A stretch of 64,000 nucleotides of DNA from Syntrophobacteraceae bacterium. GTDB lineage: Bacteria; Desulfobacterota; Syntrophobacteria; Syntrophobacterales; Syntrophobacteraceae. The notes under the pieces were generated by a model. The model ran no database searches. It was not told the origin of the DNA and worked only from the letters and a program-made list of their open reading frames with translations. The stretch's first letter is position 1. The number at the start of each line of letters is the position of its first letter. Shown in pieces: positions 8,672 to 18,188 of the stretch. Position numbers and translations under genes: made by a program. The DNA is taken from contig JALOPI010000008.1 of assembly GCA_025453975.1 (NCBI GenBank), forward strand, positions 1 through 64,000. Reading direction: 5' to 3'.

Positions 8672-9304
8672 CTACGGTTTGCAGCGCCGGCAGGGGCTGA
8701 GCCCGGCTTCGAAGGCCGCCGTCCGGGAATCGATGCGAGTCCGGTTGCTGGATCCGGTCTGTCGTCCGTAGGAGCAGCCGGGTCGATGGAAGATGTAGCT
8801 CCTGCGGTTGCCCAGGTAGTATTCCGAGGGCTTCACCCGACACTGTCCCCACAGTCCCCGCTGGCTTCGCATGGCGTCTTTCTGAAGGGAAAGGAGCTCA
8901 TCGAGCTTGCTGAAGCCTTGGGCGGAGCGGAAGACCAGGGCGCACCCCTGGGCCACCAGCTCGGCGTTGACGCAGCGACCGTCGGGAAGGAAAACGTAAG
9001 CGAGCCAGCGGCCATGAACATCGATGGCTGTTCGGTCGTAGCGGAGGGTGACCCGCTGGCGGCGAACCAGCTTCTCGTTCAATGCCTTGGCTTCATGACC
9101 ATAGCAGTCCGCCGTCGATCCCGAATGCGCCACCTCCGGAGCATCGATCCCGAGGTAGCGGATCTTTTCACCCGAATCGAGCAGGACGGTGTCCCCATCG
9201 AATACGGCCACCACCACTCCGCCCGCGGGTGCCGCAACAGCTCCGCGGCAGGACCCGAGGCTCAGGATCGCGGCGAGCCCAACGACCCACCAGTGACGGC
9301 GCAT
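8672..9304 (-). CDS. Secreted thermonuclease (SNase-like) with C-terminal Cys motif
   Basis: After a short signal segment (MRRHWWVVGLAAILSLGSC, possible lipobox LGSC) comes a staphylococcal-nuclease OB-fold: VFDGDTVLLDSGEKIRYLGIDAPE, then LRYDR and GRWLAYVF, matching the Arg/Asp/Glu catalytic set. It should cleave DNA or RNA outside the cytoplasm with calcium. The C-terminal ~45 residues (IFHRPGCSYGR...LSPCRRCKP) resemble the Ada-like metal-binding tail seen on some such nucleases. The start is ambiguous: ATG 9304 gives the best signal peptide, while in-frame ATGs at 9364 and 9418 would lengthen the N terminus; none has a clear ribosome binding site. The nudix gene follows by 17 bp. Confidence 0.85.
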   Translation of the reverse strand: MRRHWWVVGLAAILSLGSCRGAVAAPAGGVVVAVFDGDTVLLDSGEKIRYLGIDAPEVAHSGSTADCYGHEAKALNEKLVRRQRVTLRYDRTAIDVHGRWLAYVFLPDGRCVNAELVAQGCALVFRSAQGFSKLDELLSLQKDAMRSQRGLWGQCRVKPSEYYLGNRRSYIFHRPGCSYGRQTGSSNRTRIDSRTAAFEAGLSPCRRCKP

Positions 9305-9938
9305 CCGGCCCAGAAAGGATTTGGTGTCTTCCACCTCACTGCTGCGGCGTGTCTCAGGCGGCATGTGTTTCGAGCTTCCCTCCATGTCAAGGCAAAATGC
9401 GCTCTGGGCTCGTTCCATCGGAATTGCATCGGATTACCATGGTCCATACGCTTTGGGAAGCCCTTACGACGGCGGCGGACCACAATGACGCGCGCGTCGG
9501 TCCGCGATGAGGCCGCGACGGAAGGACAAAAGGCTTGACGATCCTGGGTGTCGTGGTATTTTGACAACGGGCGGACCCGCTGCCACCATCCGGCCAGCCA
9601 ACTTCATTGCCCCGTTTATCCTGGGCGAGCATCCCCATGTCTGTTGCGTTCTTTTGAGATGCGGTGATTGCCGGGCAGTGGAGTGCCTCTTCGCGATCTG
9701 GCGGCCTCGAAGCGGGGGTGGGGGGAAGCGAGGGCTTGGCGCGGTCACCTCTCCGATGCACCGGGGATCGGGATACCACCTTGAAATGCGGCCCTGGCTG
9801 CACCGACTGGCGCTTGAGACCCCGAGCAGCAGCCCGCGATCCTTCGGTGCCGATCAGCCCTCGCCTGTGCAGTCGCCTCATGAAGCCGTCCCATCAACAC
9901 GACTCTCAGCATCATGCATTCGTGCGGAGGTAGGGTTC
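9305..9938. other. Long divergent intergenic region, no gene seen
   Basis: This is about 630 bp (520 bp if the nuclease starts at 9418) between the minus-strand nuclease and the DUF2914 gene. ORFs across it, including the 5' half of 9507-10406 and 9387-9881 on minus, are low-complexity and have no family character. It contains a candidate promoter at 9535-9562. Confidence 0.45.
9535..9562 (+). promoter_or_regulatory. Candidate sigma-70 promoter upstream of the DUF2914 gene
   Basis: TTGACG, 16 bp, TATTTT. The match is good but the element is about 375 bp from the start codon, so it would give a long leader or drive an unseen transcript. Confidence 0.35.
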
Positions 9939-10406
9939 GTGAACCTGAAAGCCAGGAGTATGCTGGTCGCTTTTTGTGTCGTTTGGATACTTCTCTCGGA
10001 TTGCTGGAATCTCGAGGCTCAAGAGGGATCCATCCCTCAAGAGCAGTCGGCGCCAGCAACAGCTTCATCGGCCGAGGACCAGGCGATGAAGCTGTTGCGC
10101 GCCGTCATGGCCGAGAAGGTCGAGAACCTCGTCCCCGTTCGCTCGGCCATCGCTTTTTCGGTGGTCATCGGTCAGGTTTACTGCTTCACGTCCTTCGATC
10201 CGGTTCCGCAGCCGGCCGTGATCTACCATCGCTGGTATCATCGTGAGAACCTCAGTACCCAGACACGTCTGCGTGTCTATCCGCCCCGGTGGTCCACCTA
10301 CAGCGTGATCCAGCTGCGGGAGACGGACAAGGGGCCCTGGCGCGTCGAGATCACGGATCACAACGGTCGAATCCTGGATGTCCTGCGCTTCAGCATTACC
10401 GACTGA
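9939..10406 (+). CDS. Exported DUF2914-domain protein
   Basis: GTG 9939 is preceded 8 bp upstream by GGAGG, an excellent ribosome binding site, so the 5' half of the track ORF (9507) is not coding. The 155-aa product has an N-terminal hydrophobic segment (MLVAFCVVWILLSDCW) acting as signal or anchor, a Ser/Ala/Gln linker, and a C-terminal domain with VYCFTSFDPV, YHRWYHRE and GPWRVEITDHNGRILDVLRFSI. That W-R-V-E-I-x-D-x-x-G pattern is characteristic of DUF2914, a small periplasmic domain of unknown function. The diadenylate cyclase gene follows 59 bp downstream on the same strand. Confidence 0.78.
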   Translation: MNLKARSMLVAFCVVWILLSDCWNLEAQEGSIPQEQSAPATASSAEDQAMKLLRAVMAEKVENLVPVRSAIAFSVVIGQVYCFTSFDPVPQPAVIYHRWYHRENLSTQTRLRVYPPRWSTYSVIQLRETDKGPWRVEITDHNGRILDVLRFSITD

Positions 10407-10465
10407 CGGGGCAGACATTACCCGGCAGCTCCCCGCACCCACGGAGCTACAAAGAATGACCTTCC

Positions 10466-11920
10466 ATGAGTGAGATCCTCGCCGTATTTTCAACGGTGCG
10501 CTGGCAGGATGTCGTCGACATCCTGATCAACAGCTACATCCTGTTTCGCGTTTACGTGGTGTTTCAGGGCACGAACGCCTTCCGTGTCCTGGTGGGGATC
10601 ACCTCGCTCTGGATCTTCAGGGAGGTTGCCGCATCCATTGGTCTCATCCTCACCAGCTGGGCGGTGACCGGCATCACGACGGCGGCGGCCATCATCATCA
10701 TCGTGGTGTTCCGTAACGAGATCCGCACGGCCCTCCAGGCGAGGAATCTCCGGGCTTTCCTGTGGGGGGCTCCAGCTCAGGAGCAGACGGCACCCATCGA
10801 AAGCATCACGGAGACCATCTACCAGATGGGCAAAAAGCGCATCGGCGCCCTGGTGGTCTTCCCCGGTAAAGAGGACATCTCCGAGGTCGTTCATGGCGGC
10901 ATCGCCTGGAATGGCACGGTCTCCCAGGAGATGCTCCTCAGCATTTTCTGGCCCAAGAATCCCGTGCACGATGGGGCCATCATCGTGACCGGGAACCGGG
11001 TGGCCGAGGTAGGAGTCCTCCTGCCGCTCTCCCAGAGGCAGGATCTGCCGAGCTTCTATGGAACCCGGCATCGAGCGGCGGCGGGGCTTGCCGAGCGCAC
11101 CGATGCCCTGGTGGTGGCCGTCTCGGAGGAGCGCGGTCGCGTGACCGTGGCCAAGGACAGCTGGATCAAGCCCATCGGCCAGGCCGAGGAGCTCCAGCAG
11201 ATTCTCAAGAAGCATTACAACCTGATGGATGGGGCTCCGCTGCACCAGAGGAGGCGGGAGCGCCTCAAGCATTCCATCGCCGCCGTCCTGTCGCTCCTGA
11301 TCATGACGGGCATCTGGCTCGGCTTCACACGGGGGCAGGACAAGATCGTGGCTCTGAACATTCCCATCGAGTATGTCAACCGTCCCGGCAACTTCGAGAT
11401 CCTGGAAGCCTCGGTGGATGAGGTGCGCGTTCAGCTTTTTGGGTCCAGCGCCCTCATCAACTCCCTCAAGCCAGGCCAGGTCCAGGTGCGCGTGGATCTC
11501 AAAAAATCCGTCGAAGGCTCCAACGTCTTCCCCATCAGCCAGGAGAACATCAATGTGCCTCCGGGTGTCTTCCTCAACAAGGTTCAGCCCAGCACCATCG
11601 AGGTGACCCTCGATGTGCCCGCCACCAAGGAGCTTCCCATTCAGATCGACTGGGTCGGACGCCTTCCCGAGAATCTGGTCCTCACCAGGTCCGAGGTCAC
11701 TCCCGCAACGGTGAAGGTCATCGGGGGCAGGAAGATCCTGGACCGGGTGAGCACCCTCTACACCACCCCGATCCGGCTGGACTCCCTGACCCGGTCAGGT
11801 ACCCTGTCCACGGGAATGGTCCTGACGCCACCCTCCCTCAAGCTGGCTTCGGGATCCCCCGATCGCGTCACCATCGTCTACACCCTGGAGGATCGCATGA
11901 ACGACCAATCCTCTCCGTAA
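10466..11920 (+). CDS. Fused membrane diadenylate cyclase (CdaA-type) and YbbR-domain protein
   Basis: Residues 1-~80 hold three membrane segments, as in CdaA. Residues ~100-260 are a DisA_N diadenylate cyclase domain with the catalytic DGA (169-171) and RHR (201-203) motifs, which make c-di-AMP from two ATP. Another membrane segment (IAAVLSLLIMTGIWLGF, ~275-292) is followed by extracytoplasmic YbbR repeats to residue ~480. In most bacteria these are two adjacent genes, cdaA and its regulator cdaR/ybbR; here they form one 484-aa chain. It probably couples envelope state to c-di-AMP synthesis. The start is ATG 10466 with only a weak ribosome binding site. A 170-bp gap separates it from the convergent gene. 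Confidence 0.93.
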   Translation: MSEILAVFSTVRWQDVVDILINSYILFRVYVVFQGTNAFRVLVGITSLWIFREVAASIGLILTSWAVTGITTAAAIIIIVVFRNEIRTALQARNLRAFLWGAPAQEQTAPIESITETIYQMGKKRIGALVVFPGKEDISEVVHGGIAWNGTVSQEMLLSIFWPKNPVHDGAIIVTGNRVAEVGVLLPLSQRQDLPSFYGTRHRAAAGLAERTDALVVAVSEERGRVTVAKDSWIKPIGQAEELQQILKKHYNLMDGAPLHQRRRERLKHSIAAVLSLLIMTGIWLGFTRGQDKIVALNIPIEYVNRPGNFEILEASVDEVRVQLFGSSALINSLKPGQVQVRVDLKKSVEGSNVFPISQENINVPPGVFLNKVQPSTIEVTLDVPATKELPIQIDWVGRLPENLVLTRSEVTPATVKVIGGRKILDRVSTLYTTPIRLDSLTRSGTLSTGMVLTPPSLKLASGSPDRVTIVYTLEDRMNDQSSP

Positions 11921-12090
11921 TGGGATCCATCTGGGCAGGCTTCCGTGGAGGGGGGCGGCATGAGCCTCTGGTGAATCCCAAAGCGGGATGGTCAGGTTCT
12001 GAATGCGGCGGAAGACGAGTGCCGGTGGGGGACTCGGGAAGGGCTCTTCTGAAGATGAGGCTATGATTCCGGGAGGTTTCGCCGAAGTCC

Positions 12091-13440
12091 TCAGAGGTTT
12101 TCGAGGGCGTCCCCATTCTTCAGGGAGCAGATGATGCGGTTGGCTCGCTCCTCCACATCGGGGATCATCTCGGCCAGCACCTTGAGGGATGTCAGGATCT
12201 TTTTGGTCTGCAGCTTGTGCGGGATTCGGAGGGCGGGGTGATCCAGGAGACCGATGATCTCGTCCAGCATGGGTACCTTCTCCACCGTGAAATCGACGTA
12301 GGCCAGCTTACGCCAACGCTCACGCAGATCCTCGGGAATGTGGCTCACCTTTTCAGCCAGCGCATCGGCGGTTCCCACCCAGATGGCATCCTGGAGCCGG
12401 TTCAAGAGGTTGAGGATCTCACCCTCCGTGGACTGCCAGACGGTGCTTTCACCCAGCAGCTCCATCCATCTCGGCCGGATTTTGTGATAGAGCCATCGTT
12501 CCGCCACATGGGGCATGAGGCTCAGGGTGGCCATCTCGACCTGATCGGCGAAAAGATCCTGGCTCACCCGGGTCAGATGCTGCTGGCCGTTCAGGAGATG
12601 GCCATGGGATTCGAGGAGATCGTTCAACCGTGACAGGATGGTTCGCTTGGTCTCCAGGTCCGGGCAGGCCTTTTCGACCTGAGCTTCCCATTGCTCCCTG
12701 AGGTAGCCTATCTCGGTGTTGATGGCTGACGTGGTGAAGCCGAGCTTGATCAGGGTGTTCCGGAGCTCATGGGCCAGCACGTTGCAGCTCTGGAGCCGCT
12801 GGCGAGTCAGGTTCTTCTGCGCGTCGGCGAGAGTCCCCCGGATGTGGAGGGAAATGAGCTCGGTGCCCAGGGTGCGGGACAGTTTTTTGATGATTTTCGT
12901 CGACCGGTCCCCGATTTTGATCTTGCAGGGATTGAAGTGGATCTTGACGACGGCGGCCACCACGTATTCCGTGCTCTGCCAGATGGGGCGCCCCATGTGA
13001 TCGAGAGGGTAGTCGAGGCGGTCCAGCTCGTTGCCGTAGAGGTCGCACTTGCGGACGAGAACCGGCTCCATGTGGTGGAAGTCTTCGATTTCGCCGCTGA
13101 GCTGTTTTCGGACACTGCGGACATCCTCATAGGGGTCGTCCGCCGTCCAGCTCTTCTGCCGCTCCACGCACCAGCCCATGGCTTCCAGAACCGAGCCCGG
13201 ACGGTCCCTGTACTGCTCCCAGCTCTTGCCGGGGAAGTTGTAGTCCGAAACCTCGGGGAGTCCCCATTCGATCTGACCGGAGCTTCGATCTCGATATCCC
13301 GATGTGACCCGAACAGCCTGCAGCTCGGGCATGGGCCCCACACGGTAGATGGTGCCCTTGGTGGCGTCTTCGAGGGTGAGCAGAATGGTTTCGATCATAT
13401 CCTTGCACGTTCGGGCAAGGATATCGTCTCCGATGATCAT
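12091..13440 (-). CDS. Protein with histidine-kinase-like H-box but no kinase ATPase domain
   Basis: This 449-aa soluble protein has no membrane segment. An N-terminal region (to ~200) with NFPGKSWEQYRDRPGSVLE.. and GRPIWQSTEYVVAAVVKIHF looks like a sensor domain. At H224 it contains VLAHELRNTLIKLGF, closely resembling the HELRNPL phospho-acceptor H-box of HisKA histidine kinases, followed by long helices. The G1/G2 ATP-binding motifs of HATPase_c are absent from the rest. It may be a histidine phosphotransfer or scaffold protein, or a degenerate kinase. It is monocistronic with a candidate promoter at 13494-13520. Function is not known; only the H-box likeness is seen. Confidence 0.75.
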   Translation of the reverse strand: MIIGDDILARTCKDMIETILLTLEDATKGTIYRVGPMPELQAVRVTSGYRDRSSGQIEWGLPEVSDYNFPGKSWEQYRDRPGSVLEAMGWCVERQKSWTADDPYEDVRSVRKQLSGEIEDFHHMEPVLVRKCDLYGNELDRLDYPLDHMGRPIWQSTEYVVAAVVKIHFNPCKIKIGDRSTKIIKKLSRTLGTELISLHIRGTLADAQKNLTRQRLQSCNVLAHELRNTLIKLGFTTSAINTEIGYLREQWEAQVEKACPDLETKRTILSRLNDLLESHGHLLNGQQHLTRVSQDLFADQVEMATLSLMPHVAERWLYHKIRPRWMELLGESTVWQSTEGEILNLLNRLQDAIWVGTADALAEKVSHIPEDLRERWRKLAYVDFTVEKVPMLDEIIGLLDHPALRIPHKLQTKKILTSLKVLAEMIPDVEERANRIICSLKNGDALENL

Positions 13441-13746
13441 GTTCGAAAGCCCCGCAAGAAACTCGCTCCCCTGCGCACAGGGATCGTATTGTGATTATCC
13501 CGAATTCCAGACACCGTCAACAGCCTTTTGAACCGCCCCTTCTCGCCATGGCTCCGCGGGCCCGGCGGTTCTGGAAAGGTGGAAAAGCTCCCCATCGCTT
13601 CAGAACATTCCGATGCAGGCAGCTCTTGGTGAAAGCTATCGGCATTGGAGCCTGGGACCATTACTGCATCGCCTCCGAGGGGGACAGGGCGATGCGCTGG
13701 CTGACGGTAGACCACTTTCGCCATCCCTTCCGGGAAAAACGGGGAG
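13441..13746. other. Intergenic region with candidate promoter and terminator
   Basis: This is about 306 bp between malQ (upstream on minus) and the H-box gene. No gene is supported; the short ORFs 13437-13760 and 13491-13805 are shadows. It contains the possible malQ terminator and the candidate promoter of the H-box gene. Confidence 0.4.
13494..13520 (-). promoter_or_regulatory. Candidate promoter of the H-box gene
   Basis: On the minus strand, TTGACG and GATAAT are separated by 15 bp, with the start codon about 53 bp downstream of the -10. The boxes are good but the spacing is short. Confidence 0.35.
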
Positions 13747-13758
13747 TCAGGCTCTCCC
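13735..13758 (-). terminator. Possible intrinsic terminator of malQ
   Basis: On the minus strand a short stem (GGGAG ... CTCCC, 7-base loop) overlaps the malQ stop codon and is followed by GTTTTT. The stem is only 5 bp, so this is tentative. Confidence 0.35.
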
Positions 13759-15252
13759 AAAGAGGATCGTCAGCTCCCGAAGGCCTTGGATCAGCTCCTT
13801 GGTGATGTGCTGCCCCTTCAGTCGGTACCGCCAGTTGCCCATGGATATGGACGGAGTGTTCATGCGCGCTTCCTCATTCAAGCCCAGCAGGTCCTGCATG
13901 GGGATGATGGCCAGGTTCGCCACGGACATGAGAGCCATGCGCACTAAGCCGCTGGTCACCGTGCTCTCCTGGACGGGGTATCCCAGGTATCGAGCCAGAT
14001 TCTCTTTTTCATGCGGTTGAGCTTCCCGGCGAAGCCATCCCCTCACCGTGTTGTTGTCGTGGGTTCCCGTGTACGTGACGCTGTGGCGGATGTAGTTGTG
14101 CGGCGCGTGAGGACTGGTGGCCACGTCCCCCATGAACGCGAAGAGCAGCACGTTCATGCCCGGATAGCCCTGTCGCGTCATGAATTCCCGCACGTCGGCC
14201 GTGATGGTGCCCAAGTCCTCGGCGATGATGGGCAGGTGAGGAAATCTTCCGTGGAGAGTGGCGAAAAAATCCCCTCCGGGGGCCGTTCGCCAGCAGCCGT
14301 TGACGGCCGCTTTCTCGCCGAAAGGGATTTCCCAGTAACCGAGAAAACCCCGAAAATGGTCCAGACGGACCATGTCGAACAGGCCCAGGTAGTGGCCGAT
14401 CCGCTGCACCCACCAGTCGAATCCGCGCTGGGCGAGAGCTTCCCAGTCGTACAAGGGGTTCCCCCAGAGCTGGCCGGTGCTGCTGAAGTAGTCGGGGGGG
14501 ACTCCGGCCACATGGGTGGGGAGCCTGGCTCCATCGAGTCGGAAGATGTCAGGATGGGCCCAGACATCGGAGCTTTCGAGACTGACGTATATGGGGGCGT
14601 CACCCAGGATCTGAATGCCGCGCTGGTTGCAGTAAGCTTTGAGGGCATGCCATTGGTCGAAAAAGATGAACTGCGTGAGCATTTCCTTTTCGATGTGGGT
14701 CTGAAGCTGCACTCTCCAATCTCGAAGGGCCTCGTGGTGGCGATCCCGCAGCTCCACGGGCCACTCGCTCCAGTTCTGGTCCTCGAATCGCTCCTTGAGG
14801 GCGGTATAGAGCGCATGATCTTCCAGCCAGAAGGCATGGGCCTGACAGAACCGCTGGAATTCCTCCCGCCGAATCCCCTGCTCCCTGAAGCGTTCATGGG
14901 CCCGGTCCAGAAGGCGGGATTTTGCTTGAGTGGCCGAGACATAGTCGGTCACGTCCTGCGTCCCCATGCCCTGATCCAGGCCATCGAGGTCGGAGGGCGC
15001 AAGGAAGCCATCCCGCGCCATGTGCTCGGGGCTGATGAGGAGGGGATTGCCGGCAAAGGCCGACGGACTGGTGTAGGGCGAGCTCCCGCACTTGAGAGTG
15101 GTCGGTGTCAGGGGGAGGACCTGCCAGAGCCTCTGGCCGGCCGCCACCAGGAAGTCGGCGAACCCGTAGGCCGTGGGGCCCAGGTCCCCAATGCCGCAGG
15201 GCCCGGGCAGCGACGTGAGATGCAGGAAAATGCCACCGCGGCGGTCTTTCAT
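13747..15252 (-). CDS. malQ: 4-alpha-glucanotransferase
   Basis: Amylomaltase (GH77) transfers alpha-1,4-glucan segments between oligosaccharides in the cytoplasm and is used in glycogen or maltodextrin turnover. The 501-aa protein starts MKDRRGGIFLHLTSLPGPCGIGDLGP, the typical family start, then shows WQVLPLTPT, GDAPIYVSLESSDVWA, VRLDHFRGF (nucleophile Asp), IAEDLGTI (acid/base Glu) and THDNNT. The last three are the GH77 catalytic signatures. The track start (15372) adds 40 residues unlike the family; ATG 15252 is chosen, with AGGA about 10 bp upstream. It lies 116 bp downstream of purA on the same strand. Confidence 0.95.
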   Translation of the reverse strand: MKDRRGGIFLHLTSLPGPCGIGDLGPTAYGFADFLVAAGQRLWQVLPLTPTTLKCGSSPYTSPSAFAGNPLLISPEHMARDGFLAPSDLDGLDQGMGTQDVTDYVSATQAKSRLLDRAHERFREQGIRREEFQRFCQAHAFWLEDHALYTALKERFEDQNWSEWPVELRDRHHEALRDWRVQLQTHIEKEMLTQFIFFDQWHALKAYCNQRGIQILGDAPIYVSLESSDVWAHPDIFRLDGARLPTHVAGVPPDYFSSTGQLWGNPLYDWEALAQRGFDWWVQRIGHYLGLFDMVRLDHFRGFLGYWEIPFGEKAAVNGCWRTAPGGDFFATLHGRFPHLPIIAEDLGTITADVREFMTRQGYPGMNVLLFAFMGDVATSPHAPHNYIRHSVTYTGTHDNNTVRGWLRREAQPHEKENLARYLGYPVQESTVTSGLVRMALMSVANLAIIPMQDLLGLNEEARMNTPSISMGNWRYRLKGQHITKELIQGLRELTILFGRA

Positions 15253-15368
15253 AGGCCGTGATCCTGGATTCTTGCAGTCTTGAGCTGATGAAGCTCCGCA
15301 GTCACGGGTCCGTAAAGCCGGGCTGGAAAACCTCGATGATAAAGGAAGGTAACCAGGTCCGAAGCCCC

Positions 15369-16994
<1,626 letters not shown>

Positions 16995-17921
16995 TCATGG
17001 CATTGAGGGGGGCTGCCCGCTGGATTGGCCTCGGATGGCCAGCCAGTTGTCCAGGGAGGCGCGATCCGGAATGGGCGACCTGGCTCCCAGCCCGGTGCAG
17101 CTCAGGGCCGCCGCGGCCCGAGCCATGCGAAAAGCCCCCTCCACGGAGCCGCCTCGGGCGATCTCCAGGGCGTAGGCGCCGTGAAAGACATCGCCGGCTC
17201 CCGTGGTGTCCACGACCTCCACGGGGAGCGCCGGCCAATGCTCCTCCCGGTCTTCGTTTCTCCAGAGGAAGCCTTCCTCGCCCAGGGTGACCGCCACCAC
17301 GGGAGCCTGGGTGCTCAGGCTCCGGAGGGCCCGCCGCGCGTCGATCTCCCCGGTCAGCTCCCGGGCAAACCGGCTGGAGGCGATGAGATGATCCACGTGT
17401 CCCGCCAGTCTTCCGGCCCCAGACTGGACGGAGCCCGCGTCCAGCACGGTGGGTACGCCCCTCCGGCGTGCCTCTCGAATCAGGGTCAGCGAAAGCTCGG
17501 GCTCGTGTCCGTCCATGAGCAGCACTCCTGGAGCGAGCCGGGAGAGGTCGACCTGGCCGGGCTCGAGCGGCGGGGTCTCCTCCTTGAAGTTGACCACCGT
17601 CCGCTTGCCGTCGGGCTTCACCAGGATCATGGAGAGGGGCGTGGGATGCGGCCCGCGAACGACCCAGTCCGTCAGAACGCCCTCGGCCCGAAGCTCCGCC
17701 AGATGCAGATCGCCGAAGAGATCGCGGCCGAGATAGCCGCAGAACGCTGCGAGCCCCCCCAGCCTCGCCACCGTCACCGAGGCATTGGCGGCCGGGCCTC
17801 CGCCAGCCATGGTCCGTCGAGAGGCGGGGCATTTTTCGTCCTCTCCCGGGTGGTGATCCACCACCAAGGCTACGTCATAGGCAGCGTGTCCGACACACAA
17901 GACGTCCACGGGCTTTATCAT
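16995..17921 (-). CDS. PfkB-family carbohydrate/nucleoside kinase
   Basis: This is a ribokinase-type ATP-dependent kinase. It has the N-terminal motif MAGGGPAANASVTVARLGG and the C-terminal anion-hole and catalytic-base signature DTTGAGDVFHGAYA, with Asp of GAGD as base. The 308-aa length fits ribokinase, fructokinase and sulfofructose kinase relatives; the substrate cannot be fixed from the sequence. Some relatives with the N-terminal DVLCVGHAAYDVALVVDHHP pattern act on sugars. It is transcribed divergently from rmuC and lies upstream of purA on the same strand, 333 bp away. Confidence 0.88.
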   Translation of the reverse strand: MIKPVDVLCVGHAAYDVALVVDHHPGEDEKCPASRRTMAGGGPAANASVTVARLGGLAAFCGYLGRDLFGDLHLAELRAEGVLTDWVVRGPHPTPLSMILVKPDGKRTVVNFKEETPPLEPGQVDLSRLAPGVLLMDGHEPELSLTLIREARRRGVPTVLDAGSVQSGAGRLAGHVDHLIASSRFARELTGEIDARRALRSLSTQAPVVAVTLGEEGFLWRNEDREEHWPALPVEVVDTTGAGDVFHGAYALEIARGGSVEGAFRMARAAAALSCTGLGARSPIPDRASLDNWLAIRGQSSGQPPSMP

Positions 17922-18082
17922 CCGGCGTCATGCCTTTCCAATCGCATCCGAGGGCGGCCCCGGCGGGAGAGCCGCGCACCCTTCACGCCAGCCTCCGCCC
18001 CGAGGGCTCGGGATTCCACTGCACTATGCCTGAGAAGCGCAGCAGGACGCAAGCCCGGCTTCAACCGCGGCAGCGGGATCGC

Positions 18083-18111
18083 TTGACAGGATGAGGGGAT
18101 CGCAATAGAGA
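18083..18111 (+). promoter_or_regulatory. Candidate rmuC promoter
   Basis: A consensus TTGACA, a 17-bp spacer and TAGAGA lie about 78 bp upstream of the rmuC start codon. The -10 is weak. Confidence 0.38.
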
Positions 18112-18188
18112 GCGTCCAGGCTGGTCGCAGTCTTTCCCGCCGGATGATCCCGATGCGATGTACCGGCTCTCAAGGGAGGAGAGAATAC

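Noticed and set aside
9507-9938. 5' half of the DUF2914 track ORF
   Set aside because: A strong ribosome binding site supports GTG 9939; residues before it are Pro/Ser/Arg-rich and unlike any domain.
14011-15261. 416-aa + strand ORF
   Set aside because: It is antisense to malQ, whose protein has all GH77 catalytic motifs; long shadow ORFs are expected in GC-rich DNA.
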